The notes below the pieces were generated by a model. It did no database searches, was not told the origin of the DNA, and was given only the letters and a program-made list of their open reading frames with translations. Below are positions 21,786 to 33,203 of a stretch of 64,000 bases of DNA, one piece after another. Numbering within the stretch: position 1 is the stretch's first letter; each line of letters starts with the position of its first letter. This DNA comes from Taxillus chinensis (Eukaryota; Streptophyta; Magnoliopsida; Santalales; Loranthaceae): assembly GCA_023512835.1 (NCBI GenBank), contig CM042087.1, positions 13,610,853 through 13,674,852 of the forward strand, read 5' to 3'. The translations under genes were made by a program, and so were the position numbers.

Positions 21786-23586
21786 TGTAGATTGCTTAGA
21801 AGCTTTCAACATCCTAAAGAGTAAGTTAGTCACTGCACCTGTTATAGTCACACCTAACTGGGCTCAACCTTTTGAGCTAATGTGTGATGCGAGTGATTAT
21901 GCTGTGGGGGTAGTCTTAGGGCAAAGGCGAGAAAAGGTCTTTAGGGTCATTTACTATGCTAGTAAGACCTTAGATGATGCTCAACAGAACTATACCACCA
22001 CTGAGAAAGAGTTGCTAGCTGTGGTTTATGGCTGCAACAAGTTTAGACCCTACCTTTTGGGGTCTAAAGTCATTGTTTATACTGATCATGCTGCGTTGAA
22101 ATATTTGTTTGCTAAAAAAGAAGCTAAGCCACACTTGATTAGATGGGTTCTCCTCTTACAGGAATTTGACCTTGAAATTAGAGACACAAAGGGAGCCCTA
22201 AATTCTGTGGCTGATCACCTCTCCCGCGTAGAGAATGCACCTAAGTCTCTACCCATTGTAGATGACTTTCTTGATGAGAAGTTGTTTGAGGTGCATCATC
22301 TTCCTTGGTTTGCTGACATAGCAAATTATTTAGCCACTGGGTTCATACCAAAGCAGTTAGACTACCACCAAAGAAAGAAATTGGTAGTGGATGCTAAGAA
22401 ATACATTTGGGAAGACCCAATTCTTTATAGGAGGTGTCCAGACCAAATCATTAGAAAGTGTGTCCTTGAGGAGGAGGTAGATGACATAATACATCATTGT
22501 CATGCATCACATTATGGGGGCCACTTTGGGGTGCAGAGAAGCGTGGCTAAGATCATGCAGTGTGGCTTTTATTGGCCTCACATGGTGAAAGACACCTATG
22601 TCTACATCAAAAAGTGTGATAGATGTCAAAGGGTAGGTGGTCTATCTAGGAAAAATGAAATGCCCTTAACTGGAATCCTTCCAGTTGAAATTTTTGACAT
22701 TTGGGGCATTGACTTCATGGGGCCATTCCCCAATTCTGATGGGTATTCATACATTTTGCTTGCTGTGGATTATGTGTCTAAGTGGGTAGAAGTTATTCCT
22801 ACTAGAGTGAATGATGCTAGGGTTGTGACTCACTTCCTTACTAGGAACATCTTTAGCCGTTTTGGGACACCAAGGGCTATAATCAGTGATGAGGGTAGTC
22901 ATTTCTGCAACAAATTGTTTGACAAATTGTTGAACAAGTATGGTGTCACTCATAGGAAGTCTTTAGCTTACCACCCACAAGCTAATGGACAAGCAGAAGT
23001 GTCCAACAGGGAGATTAAGGCCATTTTAGAGAAAACTATTGGAGCCAATAGGAAAGATTGGTCTCAAAGGCTTGATGAAGCCTTATGGGCATATAGGACA
23101 GCTTACAAAACTCCCATTGGGATGTCACCTTACCGTATTCTATATGGTAAGGCATGTCACTTGCCTGTGGAACTAGAACACAAGGCTCATTGGGCCTTGA
23201 AGAAGTTAAATTTCAACCCACAAGAGATCAAGGAGCTTAGGATGACTCAATTAGTTGAGTTAGATGAGCTTAGATTGGATGCCTATGATAGTGCTAAATT
23301 TTACAAAGAAAGAACTAAGAAATGGCATGATAGGCAACTCAACAATGAACCTTTAACCTTAGGGCAGAAAGTTCTTCTATTTAACACAAGGTTGAGGTTA
23401 TTTCCTGGCAAATTAAGGTCCAAATGGATGGGACCTTTTGTAATAGTTGATAAGAAGCCATATGGGAGCTTTGAGCTCCAAGTTGTAGATGGCAAGAAAT
23501 TTTGGGTGAATGGCAATAGGTTGAAACCATACTTTGATTCAACTCGAGAGGAGATAGTTGATTCCCTCTCTTTCACCATTACCTGA
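21777..23586 (+). pseudogene. pol: Element C RNase H and integrase
   Basis: An open frame of about 600 codons after the 21780 deletion. RNase [50 protein letters not shown]. Integrase: [13 protein letters not shown] and KKCDRCQR (zinc-binding HHCC), then IDFMGPFP (first Asp), [11 protein letters not shown] (second Asp) and [14 protein letters not shown] (Glu). The C-terminal [13 protein letters not shown] module follows. All catalytic integrase residues are present. The frame ends at TGA 23584-23586. No chromodomain is present, as expected for Athila. Confidence 0.92.
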
Positions 23587-26001
23587 TCATAACTGAAAGT
23601 CTAGCTACAGACTTTAAATAAAGCGCTGGTTGGGAGGCAACCCAATGTTTATTGCTATGTTTTATTTTATGTTATTTTCTTTTATTTATTTTCTTCAATA
23701 AATTTGTTTGCAAGCTAACCATTGTGCAGGAGACTTTGTTCCTTTCTTAGCTAACCATGTGCAGGATGAGCAAATTATTGGGTCCTGAACTTGTGGAATT
23801 ATTTTTAAAGTCAAAGTCAAGGAGCAAGGAGCAAGTGAAGCCCAAAAGTGCTTGAAGATGGGCTCAAACAATTCACGTGCAAGACTTAAAGATGGTCCAT
23901 AATGCATAAGCAACTCAGTGGAGAAATTTGGGCCAGTTTGGGCCTGAACGTGAATTTGCACGTGAATTGCCCAATTCACGTGCACCTCTTTTTGAGCTGT
24001 ACCTTTCTGGAATGGTAGATGATGACCATGTGAATCACGTTTACTCTTGCACGCCAATTGCTAGCTGTCATATGGAGGCCCAAAAATGCAAAATACCTAT
24101 TTGAGCCCTCCTAGAAGCTTCAAACAATTCACGTGCAGAAGGGACTGTTGCTTGCCAGCTCAGTGGGGACCCACCACCAAAGTTTGGGACGATTCTGACC
24201 TGCACGCCAATTCAGCCAATTCACGTGCAGAGGCTATTTTGGTCAGAACACTCTGAAAATTTAAGGGCACATGTATCACGCCAATTGGAGCATCTTTCCT
24301 TCTGCACGCTATATAAAGAGAGGCCATCTTCAAAGGCTTCCACACCAAAATCACTCCAGTGGGATCTTTGCTTGCTACTACATGATGGCTATTCTGCAAG
24401 GGAGAGAAACTTGGGAAGTGCGCGGCGAGACGTCGGTTGACTTTGTGGCTCAGGTTCAACGAATGGTGGCCAATGTCCTCTACTATTACAGCTTGCCAAA
24501 CCAGGGGTAAGTATTTTCCTACTCCCTATTTTATGCCATGAGGACATAGCATATTTTAAGTGTGGTGTATGGGGAGTGACTTGAGCCACTTGCTTGTCTT
24601 TTATGTTGTGATTGCATGTTTTATTTAAAAAAAAAATTGTTTTTAGTTGCATGATTGTTTGAGTTGTTTGCTTGCACGATTTGCTTGTGGAGGCATGGAT
24701 ATTAAGTATGCAATTTTGGCTTAAAATTTAATTTTTTATGCCACATTAGTATCATGTTGTGATAAGGGTGTTAAAGTAGTTAAAATGTGCTCTGAATTGG
24801 TTTAATCATGTCTTTATCTTTTGAATGATATCACCATGTTTTTGGAGCTGAGTTTTGAATATTAGCTGAGCATGAAATGCTATGATAGACCTAAGTAACC
24901 CTTAAAGTTGAGTGAAAAAAAAAAAGAAATGCAAAATGAGAACAGCTTCTTTTTAGGCATTGAGTGACATTTAGGGTATGGGTAATAATTGCTACTCTTC
25001 TTGCATTCAACATTGGTTATTTAATGGTAGTAGTCAAGTAAGCATGTGATTACTTATTAGTGCTCAGTGTTTGGTGTGTGGAGTTAGGATGCAAGACCTC
25101 TAAGTCGCTGTGACTGTCATTGCATCCTTTTCTTTATTTTGAGATATTATTGGAAAAGGCTGTGATGCACATTGTGGAAAAAGCCCATCACATTTTGAAA
25201 AGGGGTATGCATTAGAAAAATCAGTCTTATTTATGTGTTTTGTGAGTAAAAAAAAGAGTGAATAATCCATCAAGGGAGAGCATAAAATGCAACCTTGTAA
25301 GGTTATTACTTAAAAAAAAAGAAAAAAAAAAGAAAAAGATTCAGAATAAAAGCCACACTGGCTTGATGTTTATGTGTGATTATTTATTTGTGAAGCCACA
25401 TTGGCTGAGTTGTGTTTTGTTTTGAGAGTGTTGAGCTCAATTCTTTAGCTCATGGTTTTGTTTTATCAGTTATTAGAATAGAGTGTGAGTTTATTGAGTT
25501 TAGACTAGCGTGTGAGTTCAAATAAAGTAGAATAGAGGGTGTGTTTTCTTTGATGAGCACAATAGGGAACTCTCATGATTGCTTGGCAAGTACTTAATCA
25601 ATAGCTGATGGCGAGTGTAGAGATAGAGTTTTCCATCCATTGTTCATTGATAGGTATTGGGGCTTGACAATTACTATATTTGAGTGAGGCTGCTTATCCT
25701 TGGTAAGAACTTAAAGGGAAACTAGGTGCTATTTTATCATAGATTGCTTGCTCATATTTGAAATTTAAGTGGAGATATTGCATGGTTGTTGGACTAGGGA
25801 TATGGACATGAATGAACTAAGCTATGACTCATTTTGATGCTTAAATTCCCATTTCATCATGATAGAGTTGCATGCTTAGGAAACCATGATTCTCCTTGAT
25901 TGTTATTTTATTTTTCTTCCGTTTGACTGCGTGTTTATTTTATTTTTGCATGCTTGTATGTTTTTGCTTGAGGACAAGCAATGGTTCAAGTGTGGTGTAT
26001 T
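23587..26001 (+). other. Element C 3' internal region without a usable env-like ORF
   Basis: About 2.4 kb between pol and the 3' LTR, where Athila elements often carry an env-like gene. I see no ORF of note here. From 23870 to 24330 there is a cluster of CACGTG and AATTCACGTGCA motifs followed by TATATAAAG near 24313, resembling the LTR promoter module. From 24900 to 25350 there are A-rich and (A)nG stretches. The last 35 bases (GAGGACAAGCAATGG, then GTGTGGTGTAT) occupy the position of the Athila polypurine tract, though the G-run is interrupted. Confidence 0.75.
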
Positions 26002-27510
26002 TGATAACGTGCATTTTATGCCGTTATTCTAGTGTTTATTTAGGATGTTTAAGAGCATGATTAGAGCCTTATTGCTTCATATATCATATATATTTGCTCT
26101 AACCCCTAGAAAGATGCTAGTTGCAAATACATGCGCTTTTAAGCTGTTTTGGCAGGTTTTGGACCTCACTTTTGACAAAGTAGATGGCCTCAAACAATTG
26201 GCGTGCAAGAACAGAAGTTGCTTAGAATGATGTCCTATACCTTCCACAGAACTTTCAGAGCATTTGGAGCTGATTTTGATCTGCACGTGAATTCACCCAC
26301 TTCACGTGCAAGCCTATTTTTGCCTCTCAGGCCTCTACATGATGCAAGGAAGCTTGGGGAGAAGTTTGAGCTGATTTGGAGGTGCACGTGAATTCACCAT
26401 ATCACGTGCAAATTGGCGTGCAGAGATATTTTTGGACCGATCCAATCGTTTTTCCATGCTGATCATTTATTCCTGAAGGCCCAAGTCCAAATTGTGGATG
26501 GAAGATAGAGTTTTTAATGTTTCGAGTGTTACTTATCAAAACTACGCCGTTTTGATAAATGGGCTAGGGTACACACCTCAAAGCCCATCTAAACTCTATA
26601 AATAAGAGCTCCACGCCCCATGCTTTGTATGCCTAACCCCCCTACACGTTTTAGAGAGAGAGAGAGAGAGGCTCCACGTCTTGGAGGCTATCCTTGACCT
26701 AGGAGAGCAGCCGTCGCAGCCGTCGCAAATTTTGGAGCCTGGATTTGAAGCTTTGCTGTGCGCGTGATCAAGAAGAAGATGTTGAGCTTTTCTGCTTTGT
26801 GTTTGCTTGTAATCATGCGTGAGTAGTCTTTTAATCTAGGGGAGCAATGTAGCCCCCTTGTTGCTTTGCTGTGTTTATGAATATTGGGTTTGGATGATTA
26901 AGTTTTGCATGTTTTATGAATCTGTTCTTAATTTCTATCTTTGGATGTACACCTTGGTATTTTTAGCCCTAGTCTGGGGCGGATTGAGATTCATAACTTA
27001 TTTGTAATTGGTGTGATCATTATCCTTTTGCAAGTATGATTTATTGGCTTTGCATGTTTATGTGTTTAGATGACCATTCTGGCATACAACTCTTAAAAGG
27101 ACCTCAATGACCATTTGTTGTCCTTGGCTTATGTTTAGCATGTTTTCAATCAGACAACCCTAATACCATGAACCAATAGAGATAACATAGGGAGGTGAAA
27201 TTGTGACCCTAGATGCTTTTAATCCTTGAATCTTAATCTTAAAATCACTTTACTTTCTTTGTTTATTTAGAAAACCACATAAAAATTAGATCTTTAGTTT
27301 AAAAAAGAAAACTTTTTGCTAAGACATTTTATAGAACAAGAGTAATTGGGTGATTTGATTTGAGAACTAGAGAACTAGGTTAATCCCTGTGGGTTCGACC
27401 CCTTTCTTGCTGTTATTCTTTTAGTGCAAACTTAGGGAATTTATTATTTTGAAGAGAGATTTAACGACATTAGCTAGCTCTTTTAGAGAGGCTAAAAATC
27501 TTGTCTGTCA
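26002..27510 (+). repeat. 3' LTR of element C (1509 bp)
   Basis: TGATAACGTGC...CTTGTCTGTCA, followed by GAGAC (27511-27515). Compared with the 5' copies it has a 3-4 nt insertion near 26431 (ATATTTTTGG) and lacks the repeated CAGCAGCCGTCGTGG block near 26725. It has the same TATA and palindrome layout at 26280-26600. Confidence 0.93.
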
Positions 27511-28077
27511 GAGACGGCTCTATAGGGACCATAGTTGGTTCAAAAGGCTACTTAGAAGGTCAAGTTGATTCGTCAATGCTTGTTATTAGCGCAGAGTCGA
27601 CAAAAATCTTATGCAGATCAGTGGCGGCGACCTTTGGAGTTTTCTATGGGAGATCATGTGTTTCTCCGTGTCTCTCCATGACGTGGACATTGGCGCTGTG
27701 GGAGAGGTTCCAAACTCTCTCCCCGGTTCATTGGTCCTTTTGAGGTTATAGCTCATGTCGGGCTTGTAGCTTACTGGTTAACATTGCCACCGCAATTAAG
27801 TTGGGCGCACAATGTGTTCCACGTGTCCCAGTTGATGAAGTATCATCCTGACCCCACTCATGTGATAGATTGGGGGACTTTGGACATTGGGGATGACATG
27901 TCCGTTGTTGAGGCCCCTATTCGTATACTAGATCGATGGGAGAAACTTCTGCGGGGTCGTGCTATTCCTTTGGTTCGCATACTATGGCAGCACCGTGGCA
28001 TTGAGGAGGAGACTTGGGAACGGGAGTCTTTGATGTGTGAACAACACCCAGAGTTGTTCGAGGACGAACACTCTTAA
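27511..28077 (+). pseudogene. pol: Element B integrase C terminus and chromodomain
   Basis: Resumes B's pol immediately after the Athila insertion, beginning with the second copy of GAGAC. 27511-27780 is broken by stops (TTAGAAGG near 27550, TGACGTGG near 27680). The last 97 codons are open (27784-28077): VFHVSQLMKYHPDP, then EAPIRILDRWEKLLRG, IPLVRILW and EEETWERE, the Tekay chromodomain tail. TAA at 28075-28077. Confidence 0.9.
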
Positions 28078-28350
28078 GGGTGGAGGGGTGGCTGTTGGCT
28101 GGTGTATTTGTATTTCCTTTTGACTTTTGACTTTTATTTATATTGAATGTGTTAATGAAATGTGCTTGTGATGGGTATTTGTGACATGTGGATGTGTTTC
28201 AATGAATTGTGATGAATGTGGTTATGGACTGTGGTGGCATTGTGTTATGTGCTACTTTGTACAATGTGCGGTGTATGACCCATTTGGGTGTTGTGGCTTG
28301 TTGTGTTTGTTTTCCTTGCATGTTGTTTCTTTTCGAGGATGAAAAGTCTT

Positions 28351-28363
28351 AAGGGGGAGAGGA
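28351..28363 (+). other. Polypurine tract of element B
   Basis: AAGGGGGAGAGGA directly before the 3' LTR, identical to A's tract. Confidence 0.9.
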
Positions 28364-28909
28364 TATAATGACCCGTATTGTGGGATGTGAGGAGTTAGTC
28401 TCAGTTTTGCCTTTTTGGGTGGAAATTGTTGGGTTTTAGGGAGTTTTATTTCCACACACTTCGGCTAAATCATCTTGTATGTTGATAAGCAAGCAAGAGG
28501 CAAAGTTTGAGCCCAATAGGGAGTGCCTGTGAGAATGCACGTGAGAAGGGCTTTTCACGTGCAGTGATGTTTTTGCATGGGAGCCTTTCTGATGTTGTTC
28601 CAAGGCTTGTGGCAAAATTCTAGAGCATTTGGAGGTGCCCGTGAGAAAGGCCTTTCTCACATGCAGCCTCCATTACCCTTGTTTTGTTGCTCTGATACTC
28701 TTTTGCTAAAGGACCATGGTGAAAGTATGAGTGTTTTGTCCTGTGTGGTTGCAAAAAGGTTATAGTCTGTCATCAAAACTACATCGTTTTGATGTTGGGA
28801 TTCATTTAATCAAAACGACGTCATTTTGGGGTGTGGAGGTGTCTATATAAAGAGGTGAAGGCTCCTTGTTTTAGGTTTAGGGTTCCCTTCTTCAGCCGCT
28901 GCAGCTGTC

Positions 28910-28960
<51 letters not shown>

Positions 28961-30118
28961 AGAAGAGTTTCTAGTCGTGGTTGCTGCGGTGGTGTTTCCG
29001 TGGGCGGACGGCGTTTGGCGTGGAGGCTAAGGCATGAAGGAATCTGTTGAGGTAGGGGTTTTGTCTCCCTGTACCTAATCCGGGGTTAGACCCCATAGTG
29101 AATGAACTATTGGATATCGTTATTGTTGTTATATTGTTTATAAGTAAATTCATATAGGCGTGACCTCCTATATGAATGTTGGCCTTCAATGGCATCTTGG
29201 TATGATTCTGACGTTAGGTGGGCAGTGCATGTTAAATGTTCGATAAAATGCCTGTGTGAATATGTCTGTGTGAATATGCCTAGTACGTGTTTGATAATAT
29301 GCCGGTATGGCTGGATTTGTGAGTTTGTAAACGTGTGCATGCTAAGTGTTTGGTTTTATGCCTGAGTGCCTGGGTTTGTGCATTGGTGAATGTGTGCCTA
29401 CTAAGTGTTTGGTTTTATTCTTGAGTGGCTATGTGTACTATGTTTTGCGAAACCCGGTGACTGTGGAAGCCCGGAACTGTTTTGTGAAACCCGGTGGTTG
29501 TGGAAGCCCAGGACTGCTCTTGGAACCCGGTGGCTGGGGAAGCCCGGGACTGTTCTTGGAACCCGGTGGCTGTGGAAGCCCGGGACTGCTCTTGGAACCC
29601 GGTGGCTGTGGAAGCCCGGGACTGTTCATGTGCTAGCCTGTGTGGCTGTGGAAATGACTGTATTTTCTGATATAGCTTGTTAATATATCTGTTAAAATAA
29701 TTGTATCACAACACTGCACTTGTACACATGGCATGTAGATGCTAGGAGCATGGGATGGGTTGGGGAGACATGATCCCTACTGAGCTATGGTTGCTCACCC
29801 CTCCTACCGTGTTGTTTTCTTTACAGGGACCTACAGGTGTTAGGTGGGAACACCAAGGTGGAAGACCTGCTTGTGGCTTGCTTATTGTTTTTTGAGTTTT
29901 GTTATTTTTGTGTGAGCTTTGTAACCCAGTGGGGAGATATTGTAATGAGGAGTTTAAGGTAACAAAAGTATGCTTGGACACGGTTGTAATGTTTAAACTT
30001 AATAAATATATGATTTTGTCTCTGAATATAAAATGTGAAGTGTATGTTGTATTCTAACCCCTTTATCCAAACTCGGGTAAAGGGAGGGTCACGTCCTGGT
30101 CTCCTTGAGGGCGTGACA
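28364..30118 (+). repeat. 3' LTR of element B (about 1755 bp)
   Basis: Begins TATAATGACCCG, where related LTR G has TGTAATGACCCG, so the first G looks mutated to A. Ends GGGCGTGACA. Promoter elements: G-box palindrome 28536-28563, TCAAAAC palindromes 28771-28794 and about 28809-28830, TATA box 28843-28851, (GA)n 28912-28954. A leader intron is predicted at 29052-29826, and a CCCGGG minisatellite lies at about 29446-29636. TCTTC follows. The 5' TSD copy is lost with the truncated 5' LTR. Confidence 0.92.
29446..29636 (+). repeat. CCCGGG minisatellite in the LTR of B
   Basis: Five tandem copies of a 36-39 bp unit with core GGTGGCTGTGGAAGCCCGGGA. The same repeat occurs in LTR G (47980-48150, reverse) and both LTRs of J (54196-54330 and 61514-61682, reverse). 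Proline- or glycine-rich ORFs across it are repeat artefacts. Confidence 0.92.
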
Positions 30119-31026
30119 TCTTCATATTCAATGTAGAGTTGTTCATAAGTTCTTACCTTGAGGGGAGGTGAGTGGTCAGCCAAGAAGCAGATGAGACCTT
30201 TTTCCTTCTTCTCTTCATCTGAAGATTCTTCTTCCTCCTCAGTTTCACTGTTGAACTTGTTGGTGACAAGAGCCTTTTTGCTCTTGTCATCCTTCTTGCT
30301 TGAGGAGCCTTTGGTCTTCTTCTTTTGCTCAGCTGCCTCCTTCTTCTCCCTCTTCAGCTTGTAATAGTCGACAACGAAGTGGCTGGGCCTGTTGCAGTGG
30401 TAGCACTGCAACTTCTCCTTATCCATTCCCTTGGAGAAGGATGAGGATGACTGCCTTGCTTTCCTCCTGTAGTTCCCCCTTCTATTCAGCAGTTTCTTGA
30501 TCAGAAACGCTACCTCTTCATCTGAGGCACTATTTGAGTCAAGCTCTTTAGCCTCATCTTCTTCTTCTTCTGAAGATGGTTCTTTTGATTCAGCAGCCTT
30601 AAAGGCACAGACTTCTCCTTTTTCTTGGAAGGGTTCTCAAATGCCTCAAGTTCTTCTTTTTGCATTTCAAATATCTTGAGGTCCCCATATAGTGCTTCCA
30701 AGGCATAAGTCTTCCATTCCTTTAGCTGACGGATGGCTGATCTCTTTATCAGTAGTCTCAAAGGTAGTGATCTCAGAAATTTATCATTTTTGTCCTTCTG
30801 AGAGATCTCAACATGGTACGTCTTCATCTGTTAAATCAGATCTCTGAACCGTTTGTATATGCTGTCCAATGATTCCTTCGGTTCACATCTGAAGGATTCA
30901 TACTGCTATTTGAGCATGGAGATCTTGTTGTCCTAAATCTGTTCATCTCCTTCGTAGATGAGACATAGCTTGTCCCATACCTCCTTTGCAGTCTCAAGAT
31001 CCTGCATATTCGTGAACATGTCATCA
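30119..31026 (-). pseudogene. gag: Element E gag, central and C-terminal part
   Basis: Reverse-strand frames at 30836-31027, 30510-30827 and 29902-30426 (only the part above 30118 is gag) follow element D's gag. They include KDKNDKFLRSLPLRLLIK (UBN2-type gag domain), a lysine/glutamate-rich stretch with EALYGDLKIFEMQKEELEAFENP, and a zinc knuckle CYHCNRPSHFVVDYYK in which the last cysteine is replaced by tyrosine. Frameshifts near 30600 and stops near 30830 break it. Confidence 0.82.
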
Positions 31027-32869
31027 ATTTGGAGTTCGTGACCTCGAGAGGTCAATTAATATTTTTGGGATTTATTAATAAAAGAAAATACAAAAATATA
31101 AATAGGATGAGAGTAAGCTTCCACGTTATGTTTCAGTGTTTGTGCGTTAGAGAGAGACAGAGAGAGATAGAGAGAGAGAGAGAGAGAAGCTTGGAATCTA
31201 ATTTGGAGTTCGCTTTGGGGCATTTTAAGCTTGTTTGATTGTCAAGAATCATTCCAGGTAGGTGTTCCATTGATTCTTCACCCTTTTCTTGCTGTTTCAT
31301 TGGATTTGACATGTGAGAATTAGATGAAATTATGAAAAATTCATGATAAACCCTAGGAATTGGGAACGATGGAAATTGAGCATGAAACCTAGATGATTTA
31401 GGTTGTTTGGTAGCCTAATATGGCTAAATGATGTTAAAAACCCTTAATAGGGATGAATTGTTGCTTAAAATGGAGATTTAATGAGTATAATTGGGTTTTG
31501 GGACGAAATCAGGAAGAACGTAGTCGGTAGTTTGCGACTGGGGAACTGCTCGAGGCTAGCTTCAAGTAGAGTCTCGAGCAGGGAGCATCGAGCAAAATGT
31601 AGCCTTGAGTAGTTACAATGTAACTTAAGTATTATACTTAAGGTACAATGTAAATAACGAAATACCTCCCATTTGCATTCAAAGAAAAATAATAGAAAAT
31701 TAAATTCTCACTCCTTCAAAATGTGAAAATTGGGCTTTAGTGCAAAATCTCAGAAAAATCCAGTTTTTCATAGAGGTGAATTTTTGGAAAGTGGGGTTAG
31801 ACATCTTAAAAAATCCCCAAAAATCAGATTATCATAGTTATGATATGGAAACCCAATGCCGGGACTTTTTATTTTAAGAAAACAACTCCTATGAGTATCT
31901 CCTTCCTTGGTCAATGAATGATGATCAGTTTGTGAAGACTGGCTTCAGTTATAAAGGGAGTATGGTGAACCTTAATGCATATTGGTGTTGGTATGTTGGT
32001 TTGAGGAATTGGGGTTTGGGGTCTATGACTTGTTGGGTTCTCACCGGGAAGCATAGATGATGCTATGTGGTTGACGGGGCAAGTATATGCGCCGATGGCA
32101 GGTCTGCGTGGCACTATGGCTGGGCATATTGTGCTGTGTCCGTGGCAGGCATATGCGCCGATGGCAGGCCTATGTGGCAGTGTGTCCGGGCATATAGCGC
32201 TGTCGTAGGGCTGAGTACCCTGAGCTGGGATCCTATTGAGGATCGTTTTAAGTCGTTGAGCTCGTGGAGCTAGGGTTGAGTGCCCTGAGTTGGGATCTCG
32301 TGGCGCATCATGGACAAGCTATCCTGTGTGGGCAGGCTGGGTCCTGATGTTTGTTTGCAGGCTATGTCCTGATGATTTAGCACACTACACAGTGGACGAG
32401 TATACTGAGCATATAGTATTGACTTGTATGTTTGCATGATGTGGAGTTTTGGGGTCACCTACTGAGCTTATCGCTCACCCTTACTTGTTGTTTACCATTT
32501 TCAGGTGTGACCCAAGACCAGTGGAGGACTTTCTTCCAGGAGGACGTGCCCACTACTCTGATATATGATATAGTACTGTATTCTGTATTGTTTTGTATTG
32601 TATCCTGGACATGGGTTCGTGGACAGTTGTATTTGCATACTGTTTGTGGTGTAATGTCTGTATGACTGTTTGACTTATTGTATGCATGATGATTTATGGG
32701 AAATTACAGGATTACTCTCGATCTATGACTGTACAGGGTTGCATGATTGAGACAGCACCCGCGGTGTAGTCTCTATTGGTGCTAGTCACCAACCCCTTGA
32801 CCTTTCGGGTGCAGGTAAGGGGAAGTCATGTTCCTGGTTCCGGGTTCCCTAGAATTTCGGGGCGTGACA
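31027..32869 (+). repeat. LTR F inside element E (about 1.84 kb, + strand)
   Basis: Matches solo LTR F' (37063-39056, opposite strand) at both ends: CAATTTGGAGTTCGTGA at the start and GGGGCGTGACA at the end. It lacks the first bases of the F' start. Contains TATAAATAGG near 31097, a GA tract (31150-31187) and a two-copy repeat with ATATGCGCCGATGGCAGG at 32083-32200. No internal region and no TSD are seen. About 130 bp of E gag present in D (47035-47164) are missing at the junction, so the insertion came with a deletion. Confidence 0.8.
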
Positions 32870-33203
32870 CGTTCTTTATCATTTCCAGAGATAAGTGTCA
32901 AGCATGTCTAGGTGAGCTCTCATTCTTGCTTTCAATTTGGAGAAGCGCGCGGGTGTGCACATAGGTACTTGGGAGGATAAGCCGGGCAGGACGTCGTAGA
33001 AGTCTTATTGTTCTTTCTTGCTGCTGCTGGTGCTCGGTTCTTCTTGCTCCTGGTCTCTAGTCGGTCCTTCTTCTGGAGCACGACTGGCTTCTGGCTCCTC
33101 GATAAGAACTAGAGCTTGCTTGGTAGCTGGGGCTACACTGCTAGAATCCATATTGGCCATTTAGGGATCTCTAGGGAGTTGTAAAACTTGCTTTGATACC
33201 AAT
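32870..33203 (-). pseudogene. gag: Element E gag N terminus and primer-binding site
   Basis: Reverse-strand sequence aligns with D's gag start. The start codon region encoding MANMDSSSV lies near 33160, followed by a stretch rich in E, P and R. The PBS at 33201-33190 reads TGGTATCAAAGC, one mismatch from the initiator tRNA-Met type. Confidence 0.75.

Larger units (their letters stand above)
12962..27510 (+). mobile_element. Element C: Athila-type Ty3/gypsy element nested in B
   Basis: LTRs begin TGATAACGTGC and end TTGTCTGTCA. The PBS (TGGCGCCGTTGCCGGGGA) matches tRNA-Asp, the usual Athila primer. GAGAC occurs on both sides (12957-12961 and 27511-27515), a clean 5-bp TSD that restores B's integrase. 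The gag with ITLRSGK near its end, the D-L-G-A-S protease and the RT sequence are Athila-like. An internal tandem duplication placed a second 5' LTR and a piece of B between the first LTR and gag. Gag-pol has an in-frame stop (19884-19886) and a deletion-frameshift near 21780. Confidence 0.93.
7733..30118 (+). mobile_element. Element B: Tekay-like chromovirus, 5'-truncated and split by element C
   Basis: A relative of A with a partial 5' LTR (7733-8319), PBS, gag, protease, RT, RNase H, part of integrase, the Athila insertion (12962-27510), the rest of integrase with chromodomain, a polypurine tract and a complete 3' LTR (28364-30118). The integrase sequence joins cleanly across C once one copy of the GAGAC duplication is removed. 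Coding parts carry many stops at CAG and CGA codons plus frameshifts. On the right, B abuts a copia gag in the opposite orientation, so B inserted into element E. The left half of E and most of B's 5' LTR are missing, pointing to a deletion at about 7732. Confidence 0.92.

Noticed and set aside
26045..26391. Small ORFs repeated at 13005, 16552 and 26045
   Set aside because: They are the same LTR segment of element C in its three copies.
29346..29683. Gly/Pro-rich ORFs and a CRISPR-like appearance of evenly spaced repeats
   Set aside because: The units are contiguous minisatellite copies without unique spacers and lie inside an LTR of a plant element.
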